Origin: Rhizobiaceae bacterium
GTDB lineage: Bacteria > Pseudomonadota > Alphaproteobacteria > Rhizobiales > Rhizobiaceae
Reading direction: 5' to 3'
DNA: 64,000 nucleotides
NCBI GenBank assembly: GCA_019635795.1
Contig: JAHBYV010000003.1
Location: forward strand, 179,889-243,888
Each line of letters begins with the position of its first letter. The first letter of the stretch is position 1. The notes under the pieces are model-generated. The model did not search any database. It saw only the letters and a list, made by a program, of their open reading frames with translations, and had not been told where the DNA came from. The translations under genes were made by a program, and so were the position numbers. Positions 49,374 through 57,206 of the stretch are shown one piece after another.

Positions 49374-49925
49374 CTATTCCAGATTGGTATGGTTGGCGCG
49401 CATTGCCTCGGGGGTCACGGCAAGTCTCTCGCGCAGTTCCAGAATGAGCGTCTCGAAAAGGATGTACTGCGCGCCTTCGTAAAGCGACCCCATCGGCAAT
49501 ACGGATGTTGAGGGCCCTCGATCGTTCGCCATTGTCTGGGCCGGAATGGTCAGGACTTCATCTGCCAGGCCAGCTGCCGCACCTTCTGGCGTTGCGGTAA
49601 CAAGCAGCGTTCTTGCGCCGGCCTTGCGCGAAACGCTCATCAGCGCTGAAACCGTCGAGAAATTGCCGGGTCCGGCAGAAGCAATAAGCAGGTCGCCCTT
49701 ACCTATAGGCGGAGTCGTCATGTCGCCCACCACAGAGGCTTTCAACCCGAGATGAAACAGCCTCATGGCGAAACCCTTCATCTGCAAGCCTTCACGGCCA
49801 ACGCCGTAAAGCGCGATGCGATTGGCTTTCTGAATCTCATTGAGGGCCGCGTCTATGTCCGGGCGGCTCACCTTCTCAAGGCAGTCGCCCAGTTCGCTCA
49901 GAGCGCGTGCGTATATGCCGGCCAT
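49374..49925 (-). CDS. SIS-domain sugar phosphate isomerase, 6-phospho-3-hexuloisomerase-like
   Basis: A 183-residue single SIS-domain protein. From GVGREGLQMKGFAMRLFHLG to the C-terminal ANHTNLE it follows the pattern of PHI enzymes such as Bacillus YckF (MGSLxE, HxNLE), which convert 3-hexulose 6-phosphate to fructose 6-phosphate in the ribulose monophosphate pathway. No hexulose-6-phosphate synthase is nearby, so it probably acts on a ketose phosphate made from an imported polyol. The ATG at 49925 gives the family length; the frame is open upstream to a GTG at 49988, inside a hairpin. Confidence 0.78.
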   Translation of the reverse strand: MAGIYARALSELGDCLEKVSRPDIDAALNEIQKANRIALYGVGREGLQMKGFAMRLFHLGLKASVVGDMTTPPIGKGDLLIASAGPGNFSTVSALMSVSRKAGARTLLVTATPEGAAAGLADEVLTIPAQTMANDRGPSTSVLPMGSLYEGAQYILFETLILELRERLAVTPEAMRANHTNLE

Positions 49926-49959
49926 TGGTGTCACCACAGTAATGCTTGCTTTGGATGAG

Positions 49960-49987
49960 TGGCGGGCCGTCAAGCGCGGGCCCGCCA
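49960..49987 (-). promoter_or_regulatory. Intercistronic hairpin after the polyol binding-protein gene
   Basis: A nine-base perfect GC-rich inverted repeat (49960-49968 with 49979-49987) with a ten-base loop and no T-run. It lies between the binding-protein gene and the SIS gene, where such hairpins commonly protect the 5' mRNA segment and raise binding-protein levels. Confidence 0.5.
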
Positions 49988-50032
49988 CCGGCCAGAGCCA
50001 TGCAGCTCCGGCTTCGGCAAAAGTGTTCCAGC

Positions 50033-51382
50033 TTACTGGAGCAGTTCTTTCTTGCCGTCGTAATAGCCTTCCTTGCCAAGAATTTCCTCGGTGCGGGTAC
50101 CGATCTCCTTGGACCCGGCCTCAACGGAAACTTCGCCAAGCATCATCTTGGTGCCCCATTCGGCAATGACCTCGGAAATGGCCGGCCATGCGGGGAAGCG
50201 TGGGCGGAATTCCGGCACACCGGCTTGCCATGATGCAACCATTGGCTCAACGAACTTATACTTCGCCTTGATGTCCGCATCTTCATAGACGGACATGCGT
50301 CCGGAAACACCACCGGCTTCTACGTAAGACTTGGCGATTTCTTCAGAGGTTGCCCACTGAATGAAAAGCCATGTCGCCTTCTTTTCTTCCTCGCTGGCTT
50401 GCGATGCAACAGCCAGAGAGAAGCCGCCAAGTGCAGGCAGGCGTCCTGCCGGTCCAGCAGGCTCCGGTGCCACTGCAAGGCAGTCGCCAAGTTTGGAGGT
50501 CGTCGGATCAACCAGAGTTCCATAGAACGCTGACCATTCCGTGATCATCGAGACCTGACCCTGCGCCAGTGCGTTCACAGCTTCTGCGTGATCATAGCTG
50601 ACGATTCCGGGGGGCATGTACTTCATCAGATCCTGACGGAAGTTCAGGCCGGTCTGGCTTTCAGGGCTCATAAGGTTGGATTTGAACTCCTTATTGAGCA
50701 GTGACCCGCCGAATGGCCAAAGGAAGCGCATGAAGCTGTCGGCAGACTGCGTTTCACCGCGCAACGACTGAAGCGCAAACGCGTACTTATTGTTTGCAGC
50801 ATCGGTCAGTTTAGGCCCGTAAACGTCCTTCAGCTCTTCCCAGGTCGCTGGTGGCTTGTCGAAGCCAGCGTCCTTCAGTTGACAGGAATTATAAAAAAGA
50901 AGGCCGGAATAATTGTCGAATGGCAGGCCATAGGTGGTTCCGCCCCAGGACCCGAACGCGTTGAGCAGAAGCGGGAAGAAGCCTTCGAGCTTAAGATTTG
51001 GGTCGGTGATTGATGCATCTTTGGCGAAGTTGTCGACAGGATCGATCCATCCGCTTTCTGCAAACTCGCCGATCCAGACAAGGTCGACCAGAGCCATTGT
51101 AAGGTCGCCCTGCGAGGTGAAGTTCAGCACCTGCTTTTCGCGGGTGTTTTCATAGGGAACGATCTCGTAATTGACCTTGATTCCGGTCTTCTTCTCGAAT
51201 TCCGGAAGCAGCTTGATGATCGCGCGGTAACCGGGGCGATCAAGGAAAATACCGCTGATTTCAGTGCCTTTGAGAGGCTCCGCAGCAGTTTCGAGCCAAT
51301 CAGCGAGTGCCGCCGATGGCATACTGGCCGTGGCCGCGGCAATTGCCGCAACGCTGGCGCAGACTTTCAACATACGCTTCAT
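50033..51382 (-). CDS. Sugar/polyol ABC transporter substrate-binding protein
   Basis: A 449-residue type II periplasmic binding protein of the CUT1 family. A signal peptide occupies about residues 1-29 (likely cut near ALA before DW). The aromatic-rich region ([26 protein letters not shown]) fits a polyol/sugar pocket. It is the first gene of the operon with a strong ribosome site (AAGGAGGAG) before the ATG at 51382. The ligand is probably ribitol or a related polyol, judged only from the neighbouring enzymes. Confidence 0.92.
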   Translation of the reverse strand: MKRMLKVCASVAAIAAATASMPSAALADWLETAAEPLKGTEISGIFLDRPGYRAIIKLLPEFEKKTGIKVNYEIVPYENTREKQVLNFTSQGDLTMALVDLVWIGEFAESGWIDPVDNFAKDASITDPNLKLEGFFPLLLNAFGSWGGTTYGLPFDNYSGLLFYNSCQLKDAGFDKPPATWEELKDVYGPKLTDAANNKYAFALQSLRGETQSADSFMRFLWPFGGSLLNKEFKSNLMSPESQTGLNFRQDLMKYMPPGIVSYDHAEAVNALAQGQVSMITEWSAFYGTLVDPTTSKLGDCLAVAPEPAGPAGRLPALGGFSLAVASQASEEEKKATWLFIQWATSEEIAKSYVEAGGVSGRMSVYEDADIKAKYKFVEPMVASWQAGVPEFRPRFPAWPAISEVIAEWGTKMMLGEVSVEAGSKEIGTRTEEILGKEGYYDGKKELLQ

Positions 51383-51749
51383 TTTCTCCTCCTTGTATGA
51401 CGATCCCGCCGATTCCGGTCGGGTACGAAACACTCCACCGGATGGGCTTGGGCCCAAGCTGTCTTTGGCAGGAACGACGTTTTGGCGCCAAACGCGCCTT
51501 CAAGTCCTCCGAAACGCTTCCTCCCAATTCCAATAGCGATACATTTGTAAATTGAAACTTGCAATAGCATTTCAATCGTGGTGCACGCAGAGGTGAGTGA
51601 AGACGCAGCGATTCCCGTCTCACACCGTCGGGTGGCGGTGCAGGAGATGGCATTCATGGTGGAAAGAGCAGCAGGGTGTTTAGCGTGCAGGCCCGTTTCG
51701 AGGCACTATCCGTGCCTCGATCGCGATTAGCTATAGTATGCGCAGTTAT
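51383..51749. other. 367-base promoter region of the polyol operon
   Basis: No protein gene is supported. It holds the long leader of the leftward polyol operon, a 26-base dyad at 51551-51576, and the region just past the stop of the VanZ-like gene. Confidence 0.6.
51551..51576. promoter_or_regulatory. Candidate operator for the SorC-type regulator
   Basis: ATTGAAA at 51551-51557 and TTTCAAT at 51570-51576 form a perfect inverted repeat with 12 bases between, about 170 bases upstream of the binding-protein gene. ATTGAA/TTCAAT arms are also what I recall for the Bacillus DeoR operator, a SorC-type protein. Confidence 0.5.
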
Positions 51750-52100
51750 CTATCGTAAGCGCGCTTGCAACAAGCGAGTCAGCGCAAGCGCGATGGCAAC
51801 GCCGAATGCGCCGCCAGCGGCTTTTTCAAGAGCATCAGAAAACTCGCCGTGGCGTCCGGGCGCTAGAAGTTGGCCAATCTCCAATCCCGCAGCGATTGCG
51901 ATGACGAACCAGAAAAGCCGCACGCCGTATTTTGAATAGGCAGTCCCCAGAAAAAAGCCGAGCAATGAAAAGGCCATGAAGCGCTCGAATAAAACAGCAC
52001 CTACGTGCGGTCTTTGTTCGATCGGGGATAAGGTCACATAACCGATATATGCCAGCAGCGCCCAGCCACAGCAGGCGGCCACAAACCGTACAAAATTCAT
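51750..52100 (-). CDS. VanZ-like family membrane protein
   Basis: A 116-residue protein with about four hydrophobic segments. The pattern YVTLSPIEQRP after helix 1, ERFMAFSLLGFFLG, and LEIGQLLAPGRHGEFSDALEKAAGGAFG fits VanZ-like proteins. Function is not known in bacteria without glycopeptide resistance; homologues are common as single genes. Confidence 0.75.
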   Translation of the reverse strand: MNFVRFVAACCGWALLAYIGYVTLSPIEQRPHVGAVLFERFMAFSLLGFFLGTAYSKYGVRLFWFVIAIAAGLEIGQLLAPGRHGEFSDALEKAAGGAFGVAIALALTRLLQARLR

Positions 52101-52165
52101 TCACACCTCAATCGTGCAGCACGCATGTGCGGACTGCACTGGTATCAGGAAGGGCGCTGGCGATG

Positions 52166-52456
52166 CTATTGGCAAGGTGCGCGGTATATGTTGCCGTATC
52201 TATCGCGATAGCGACACAAATCGCCGTTTCTTTGTCCCGCAGGGGTCGTCGCGGTGCCGATAGCAGCACCGGCTATGCCGCCTGCTGCCGCTCCAACGAC
52301 TGTGCTGGCTGTATTTCCGCCGATTGCCTGTCCGGCCAAGGCACCAACACCGGCACCAATCAACGCGCCCGTGCCTGCCCTGCGATCCTGCTCGGTTGAC
52401 GCACATCCAGCGAGCGCAATGGCGGCTGAAATCAATACTACCGTTCGGAGTTTCAT
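52166..52456 (-). CDS. Glycine-zipper outer-membrane lipoprotein-like protein
   Basis: A 96-residue small lipoprotein: signal with lipobox LAGC, then a Gly/Ala zipper (GALIGAGVGALAGQAIGG, GAAAGGIAGAAIG) able to enter a membrane, then a short C-terminal Cys-containing segment. Similar to SlyB/OmpA-type glycine-zipper proteins of the envelope. ATGs at 52480 and 52456 are both possible; the shorter form gives a standard signal peptide. Confidence 0.72.
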   Translation of the reverse strand: MKLRTVVLISAAIALAGCASTEQDRRAGTGALIGAGVGALAGQAIGGNTASTVVGAAAGGIAGAAIGTATTPAGQRNGDLCRYRDRYGNIYRAPCQ

Positions 52457-52526
52457 GGGTTTATCCAGTCGATTATTCATTACCTAACCTGCACCGAAAC
52501 GTGGAGAATCGCAACGACGCGATTTT

Positions 52527-52889
52527 TCAACGGTGGGCTAACAGCCAATCGCGCAGAACTATGACGTGATTGTGCTCGCGGTCTCGCGCTGCAGTGAGCA
52601 AGGTGACAGGCCCTTTGCGGCACCACGCCAGACAGCGTTCAACCGCTTCCGGATTCTGCTCAAGCTCCTGTTCATAGCGTGTACGAAAATCAGGCCAGCG
52701 GGATGGGTCAGCATGAAGCCATTTCCGCAGTTCATTACTCGGTGTCGCATCCTTTGGCCAATCGTCAATCGGCAAGTCGGCTTTTGAAATGCCGCGTGGC
52801 CACAGTCTGTCAACCAGCAGACAGGCGCCCATCCTCGTCTCGGATGGATCGTACACACGTGCGATGGAAATCGGAAAGTCTTGGGCCAT
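52527..52889 (-). CDS. DUF488 family protein (YeaO-like)
   Basis: A 120-residue protein of the DUF488 family. The blocks RVYDPSE, LLVDRLWPRGISK and TLLTAARDREHNH are family hallmarks; function is unknown. The ATG at 52889 follows an AGGA site and gives the usual length; a longer frame reaches 53009 but would run into the terminator of the MaoC operon. Confidence 0.82.
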   Translation of the reverse strand: MAQDFPISIARVYDPSETRMGACLLVDRLWPRGISKADLPIDDWPKDATPSNELRKWLHADPSRWPDFRTRYEQELEQNPEAVERCLAWCRKGPVTLLTAARDREHNHVIVLRDWLLAHR

Positions 52890-52970
52890 CTTATTCCTGC
52901 TTCCACGAACCATTAGACCTTTCTGGAATAAAGTCCAATCTTGGGTGAGAGGCAACGCGTCTGCTGGAAA

Positions 52971-53004
52971 CAAAAAGGCGCATCCGGCAGGCCGCCGAAT
53001 GCGC
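52971..53004 (-). terminator. Terminator of the MaoC-ALDH operon
   Basis: Read leftward, GCGCAT (53004-52999) pairs with ATGCGC (52983-52978), with further GC pairs inside, and is followed by a run of five T (52976-52972). It lies about 35 bases past the stop of the last gene. Confidence 0.7.
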
Positions 53005-53037
53005 TTCATGAATTTGCCGTTTGTCAGATGCCGCTGA

Positions 53038-53535
53038 CTACATGTACCGAATAATGAAGTTGGTTACGGAGACTGGACGCTCCTGCCCGACAACATTGAA
53101 GGTAGCGTCGATATGCACGGCGATTCCCTTCTCGCGTTCTTCGACTTCACGAATTTCGGCGGTCATGGTGAACTGCGAACCGCACTTGAGTGGGGAAAGC
53201 AGGCGGATTCTGTCTGAGCCCATTAGCAGCATGGTGTCGATGTTGCGCAGATCGACCAGATCGAACCAAAGCTTGGGGAAGTAGGCAGGGGTCAACATCC
53301 CCGGAGCAATGGTTGCGCCGAAAGGCGATGCCTTTGCGCGTTCGACATCCCAATGCGTCCATTCTTCATTCTGTACGGATGTGCAGAATTGCTCGATCAT
53401 GGCCTGCGTCACGGTGATCGGCGGCGTTGGGCCGAGCTTGGCACCCTTGAGAGCGCGAAAACCGTCGAGCCCATCGATCACAATCTTGGTTGGCTCGCTG
53501 GCATCTGCCTGCTTCTGGTTGTCACCAACACTCAT
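53038..53535 (-). CDS. MaoC-like hydratase-fold protein (first of two)
   Basis: A 165-residue hot-dog-fold protein of the MaoC group. The hydratase motif region reads VQNEEWTHWDVERAKASPFG; the catalytic His is present, but the Asp normally five positions before it is Asn here. It may therefore be a binding or altered hydratase. It is the third gene of the leftward operon with an aldehyde dehydrogenase and a second MaoC protein, opposite a phenylacetyl-CoA-epoxidase-like cluster. Strong GGAGGAC ribosome site. Confidence 0.78.
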   Translation of the reverse strand: MSVGDNQKQADASEPTKIVIDGLDGFRALKGAKLGPTPPITVTQAMIEQFCTSVQNEEWTHWDVERAKASPFGATIAPGMLTPAYFPKLWFDLVDLRNIDTMLLMGSDRIRLLSPLKCGSQFTMTAEIREVEEREKGIAVHIDATFNVVGQERPVSVTNFIIRYM

Positions 53536-53573
53536 TTCGTCCTCCGTCCATTGTATGTGGGAAATAATATGAA

Positions 53574-53597
53574 GCTCCCGACACTGTGGCCGGGAGC
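53574..53597 (-). promoter_or_regulatory. Intercistronic hairpin between the ALDH and MaoC genes
   Basis: A seven-base perfect stem (53574-53580 with 53591-53597) with a ten-base loop and no T-run. It probably marks an mRNA processing or stability point. Confidence 0.4.
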
Positions 53598-53619
53598 AAT
53601 CTTGAGAAGCTTTAGGTCG

Positions 53620-55134
53620 TTAGCTCACGCGAGGGACAACGACGTCGTACCAGAACTTCTTGTCTCGGGATTTCGAGTCGTCCTGATAGATTGTCTTGAC
53701 TTCCGTATAGGCGTTCAAACCTTCTTCGCCGAATTCACGGCCAACACCCGACTGCTTATAGCCGCCGAACGGAGCAGACACTGCCAATACATGCCATTCG
53801 TTGACCCAGACCCAGCCGGCACGCAGGCGCATCGCAACCTTGCGTGCCTTTTCGTCGTCAGCACTCCACACACCCGCTGCCAGTCCATAATCGCTGTCAT
53901 TTGCGATCCGGACCGCTTCGTCGACATTGTCGTACTTGAGGATAGACAGGACAGGGCCGAAGATTTCTTCCCGCGCAATCCGCATGTCATTGGTTACATC
54001 GGTGAAGATCGTCGGTTCCACGAAGAAACCGTTCGACAGACCGTTGCCGTCTGCGCGCCGACCACCCACAGCGACGCGGGCGCCTTCAGAACGGCCGATA
54101 TCAATATAGCCGAGGACGCGCTCCATTTGTTGCTTTGAAACGACCGGGCCAATCGTGGTTTCAGGATCCATCGGATCGCCGATCCTCATCCGGCGCACGC
54201 GCTCAACCATACGCTCGACGAATTCATCATGGCGGCTCTTGCCCAAAAGCAAGCGCGTGCCTGATTCGCAAACCTGCCCCGAATGGAAGAAGGTCGCATA
54301 CAAGGATCCGTCGATTGCAATTGATGGGTCGGCGTCGTCCAGCACGATGTTGGCTGACTTGCCGCCGCACTCAAGTGTCACTCGCTTCATATCACGGGAA
54401 GCGGCGTTCATAATCTTCCGCCCAACTTCGGTTGAACCGGTAAAGGCAACCTTCTGAACCTTTGGATTATTGATCAATGCTTCGCCAACTTCAGCATCGC
54501 CCGTGATGATGTTGATGACGCCTTTCGGGAAGCCTGCTTCCTTGCACAGGTGCGCAAGGTTCAGCGCACTGACGGGGGTTTCCGGCGCGCATTTCAGCAC
54601 AAGAGTGTTGCCGGTCGCCAACGCCGGGCCAAGCTTCCAGATCGCCATGGTTATCGGGAAGTTCCATGGAATAATCTGCGCGCAAACACCAATCGGCTCG
54701 CGCACTGTGTAGGTAAATGAGCGGCCTGGGCGCTGCATCCCCTCAACGGGACGCGGTTCCCCATCATACTTCAAAGCCATATCAGCAAAATATTTGAGCT
54801 GGCTCACGCCCAATGCCACATCCGAGCGGGCCTTGCCGATCAGCGCACCGGCGTCGCGGCATTCCATGACTGCAAAGTCTTCAAGCCGTTCCTTGAGCAG
54901 ATCTGCCAGACGCAGGATCAACCCTTTGCGCTCAGCGGCGCTCATTTGCGGCCACTCACCCGATTCCAGCGCTGCGGCCGCGGCGTTTACGGCCTTGTCT
55001 GCATCCCTTGGGCCTGCCCATGCGCACCGTGCGACCACCGTGCCGTTTGCCGGGTTATAGCTCTCGAACGTCTCGCCATTTTCAGCATCAACGAATTCAC
55101 CGTTGATGAATAATTTAAGTACAGGCTCGTTCAT
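53620..55134 (-). CDS. NAD(P)-dependent aldehyde dehydrogenase
   Basis: A 504-residue aldehyde dehydrogenase. The cofactor block IIPWNFPITMAIWKLGPAL, the catalytic Glu in TLECGGKSANI and the nucleophile Cys in SGQVCESGTR are intact. It oxidises an aldehyde to an acid. In the Paa pathway PaaZ carries an ALDH and a MaoC domain in one chain; here ALDH is a separate gene between two MaoC genes, so it may oxidise a ring-opened semialdehyde-CoA. The substrate is inferred from context only. Confidence 0.85.
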   Translation of the reverse strand: MNEPVLKLFINGEFVDAENGETFESYNPANGTVVARCAWAGPRDADKAVNAAAAALESGEWPQMSAAERKGLILRLADLLKERLEDFAVMECRDAGALIGKARSDVALGVSQLKYFADMALKYDGEPRPVEGMQRPGRSFTYTVREPIGVCAQIIPWNFPITMAIWKLGPALATGNTLVLKCAPETPVSALNLAHLCKEAGFPKGVINIITGDAEVGEALINNPKVQKVAFTGSTEVGRKIMNAASRDMKRVTLECGGKSANIVLDDADPSIAIDGSLYATFFHSGQVCESGTRLLLGKSRHDEFVERMVERVRRMRIGDPMDPETTIGPVVSKQQMERVLGYIDIGRSEGARVAVGGRRADGNGLSNGFFVEPTIFTDVTNDMRIAREEIFGPVLSILKYDNVDEAVRIANDSDYGLAAGVWSADDEKARKVAMRLRAGWVWVNEWHVLAVSAPFGGYKQSGVGREFGEEGLNAYTEVKTIYQDDSKSRDKKFWYDVVVPRVS

Positions 55135-55144
55135 ACTCTCTTCC

Positions 55145-55600
55145 TTAGATTTCGGATGGACGTCGCCGCAGCATCTGCAGCAGATTTAAAGTCATCACCA
55201 ACACGCCGTTCTGATTCGTCATCTCGTAACGAATCTTGAGAAAGCCGCGGTCGGGCTTGCTTGAGGAGGGGACGTTCTCAAGGACCTCCATGCGGCATTT
55301 CAATGCATCGCCGGGGTCCACAGGTGCCAGCCAGCGCAGCTCGTCAATGCCGATGCCTGCCAATGCACATTCGTCGAAGTATCCGGATGCCATGCCCAGT
55401 TTCCAGGCAAATGACGCGGTTTGAAAGCCGGGGGCTACCAGCCGGCCAAATATCGATTCCTTCGCCGCTTCATCATCAAGGTGGTAGTACTGCGCATCAT
55501 AAAACTCGGCGAATTCAATAATCCTGTCGCGGTCGAGCGTGAGTGCAGGCGTATGCCACACGGAACCGACCGTGAAATCCTCCAGATAAAGTGCGCTCAT
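55145..55600 (-). CDS. MaoC-like enoyl-CoA hydratase-fold protein (second of two)
   Basis: A 151-residue hot-dog hydratase. The motif FYDAQYYHLDDEAAKESIFG keeps the catalytic Asp and His with normal spacing, unlike the other MaoC protein in the operon. It probably hydrates or opens a CoA-bound ring intermediate. First gene of the leftward operon; an operator-like site lies about 30 bases upstream of its start. Confidence 0.8.
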   Translation of the reverse strand: MSALYLEDFTVGSVWHTPALTLDRDRIIEFAEFYDAQYYHLDDEAAKESIFGRLVAPGFQTASFAWKLGMASGYFDECALAGIGIDELRWLAPVDPGDALKCRMEVLENVPSSSKPDRGFLKIRYEMTNQNGVLVMTLNLLQMLRRRPSEI

Positions 55601-55627
55601 GTACTACATTCCCTGCCGGCGTAAAAA

Positions 55628-55647
55628 GATACTATATGATTGGTATG
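55628..55647. promoter_or_regulatory. Operator copy 1 (MaoC/ALDH operon side)
   Basis: Fits GATACTA, 8 bases, GTATG exactly; the ATAC and GTAT arms form an inverted repeat with ten bases between. It is 28 bases from the start of the leftward operon. Confidence 0.6.
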
Positions 55648-55793
55648 CAAATACGCAACCACAAACTCCAGTACTGCAAGCCATGTTTTTTGCGGGCGCG
55701 ACCGTTTGTCGGGTTTAAGTACGAGCTTCCGAATATGCAGGAAAATTGCCATTCAGAGGCGTAAGTTTTCGCTCACCTTTTTCACTCACACTA

Positions 55794-55822
55794 TTGATAC
55801 TATACGGACGGTATGTTAATTA
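55794..55822 (+). promoter_or_regulatory. Promoter with operator copy 2 (paaA-like operon)
   Basis: TTGATA at 55794-55799 and TAATTA at 55817-55822, 17 bases apart, are a plausible sigma-70 promoter. Operator copy 2 (55796-55815, GATACTA-N8-GTATG) covers the spacer, so a bound repressor would block polymerase. Confidence 0.6.
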
Positions 55823-55911
55823 TGCTGTCGAGATACGCAACCAGGCGTAGTGCCATTCGTCTCAAAGGCGTCTTGAGCGCCACATAGCTGAATATTGTGA
55901 GGAGGTACCTT

Positions 55912-56880
55912 ATGGCGGTAATGGAAGCGACCCAATCCAGCACAGCCAATGCTCAGCGGCAGCGTCAGGCTTCAATCGAGAAGCTTGAGCGCGGCGAGTT
56001 GCTGGAAGAAGTTTCGGAGCTTTTCCCGGAATACCGTGCAGTTCTCGAGCAAACGCTCACCATCGCTGCGCAGTCTGAAGTTACAGTGCTGACCTGGGCT
56101 TACACGGTCTACAATACCTGCCCGGATATTGGCGCCAAGATCGCGGTTTCCGCCAGCATTCAGGACGAGATCGGCCATGCCTACCAGCAAGGTATGCTGC
56201 TCGATCGCCTCGGCCTGTCAATGGAAGAGCTTACGTTCGACATTCCGCCAGAATCGATCAAGACCTTGATGGTCATGCAGTTCCCGCTCAAGAACTACAT
56301 TGAGTTCTGCATGGGGCAGGCAATCTATGACCGCGCCGGCCGCCTGACGACGAAGGACATTGAGTTGCATTGCAGCTTTGCACCCTATCGTCGCGCTTTG
56401 CGTAAGGTGAACTTCGAAGAAAACTTCCACGTGCGCCATGGTGAGCGCTGGATCAAGTTCTACTGGAATCATTCGCCTGAAACCCGCAAGGCAGTTCAGG
56501 AGGCCGCTGACTGGTGCTTCCCGCACGGTCTGACATGGTTCGGCCTGCCGGATCATTTGAAGACCCGGAAGGACCAGCTCAATTTCGGAATTCGCAAATG
56601 GTCGAACGACGAAATGCGCGAAAAGTGGTTCCAGTCGGCTTGCATCTTCGCCAATCAGGTCGGTTTCGACGTTCCCGCTCATTTTGACGAAGAGCAGGGC
56701 AAGTACGTCCTTGATTGCCCATATCCGATGCTCTGCGACAAGGAAACGATGACCTGGAAGTATGAGCAGGCAACATGGGAAGAAACCATTGCCCAGCTCA
56801 AATCCGGTGGCCCGCTCAACCCGTCTGGCCATGCGCGCCTGCAGAGTGAAGAGTGGGGAGACTCGCTGTGGGCAATGTAA
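55912..56880 (+). CDS. PaaA-like diiron oxygenase catalytic subunit
   Basis: A 322-residue ferritin-like protein similar to PaaA, the active subunit of phenylacetyl-CoA epoxidase. Diiron ligand motifs are visible: Glu56, the pair Glu86/His89 in QDEIGH and Glu170/His173 in EENFH, matching QDEAGH and EESFH of E. coli PaaA. It is about 13 residues longer than E. coli PaaA and clearly divergent, so a different acyl-CoA substrate is likely. The ATG at 55912 has a GGAGG ribosome site. First gene of the rightward operon. Confidence 0.85.
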   Translation: MAVMEATQSSTANAQRQRQASIEKLERGELLEEVSELFPEYRAVLEQTLTIAAQSEVTVLTWAYTVYNTCPDIGAKIAVSASIQDEIGHAYQQGMLLDRLGLSMEELTFDIPPESIKTLMVMQFPLKNYIEFCMGQAIYDRAGRLTTKDIELHCSFAPYRRALRKVNFEENFHVRHGERWIKFYWNHSPETRKAVQEAADWCFPHGLTWFGLPDHLKTRKDQLNFGIRKWSNDEMREKWFQSACIFANQVGFDVPAHFDEEQGKYVLDCPYPMLCDKETMTWKYEQATWEETIAQLKSGGPLNPSGHARLQSEEWGDSLWAM

Positions 56881-57188
56881 CTGCGGCTGCTGTCCGCAAT
56901 TCATTGAAATCGGTGATGGACCCCCACATGAGCGTAAGCCTCGTGGACATGGGGATGATCCGCAACATCGACGTCAGCGATACTGGTGAGGTCACTGTTT
57001 CGATGGTGTTTCCCTGCATCGGCTGCCCTGCGTGGAGCATGATTCAGGAAGAAATGCGCGAAACAATCTCTGCTCTGGAAGGCGTGCGCTCCGTGCGTGT
57101 GCGCGTCGACTGGACGGAGAAATGGACCAAAGACGATCTGTCAGAATCCGCGCGGGATCGCGCGCATTCATTTGGCTATGTCATTTGA
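56868..57188 (+). CDS. PaaD N-terminal-like MIP18-domain protein
   Basis: A 106-residue protein of the MIP18/DUF59 iron-sulfur assembly family; the FPCIGCPAWSMI block holds the cysteine of the PaaD GCPA motif. In canonical PaaD this domain is fused to a C-terminal zinc ribbon; here the ribbon is a separate gene downstream. PaaD-type proteins help mature the metal centre of the epoxidase. A GTG start at 56868, overlapping the paaA-like stop and preceded by GGGGAG, is used. Confidence 0.82.
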   Translation: MGNVTAAAVRNSLKSVMDPHMSVSLVDMGMIRNIDVSDTGEVTVSMVFPCIGCPAWSMIQEEMRETISALEGVRSVRVRVDWTEKWTKDDLSESARDRAHSFGYVI

Positions 57189-57206
57189 TTTTGAACAGGT
57201 GCAACT

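Larger units (their letters stand above)
55601..55911. other. 311-base divergent promoter region of the two Paa-like operons
   Basis: No protein gene. It holds two copies of a 20-base operator motif (55628-55647 and 55796-55815), one near each operon start, and two copies of an 11-base word ATACGCAACCA (55651-55661 and 55833-55843). Confidence 0.7.

Noticed and set aside
49374-49925. Ribulose monophosphate (formaldehyde) pathway
   Set aside because: Only a PHI-like gene is present; no hexulose-phosphate synthase or methanol/methylamine oxidation genes are in the window.
51750-52100. Glycopeptide (teicoplanin) resistance by the VanZ-like protein
   Set aside because: Single VanZ-like genes without vanHAX are widespread in Gram-negative bacteria and do not imply resistance.
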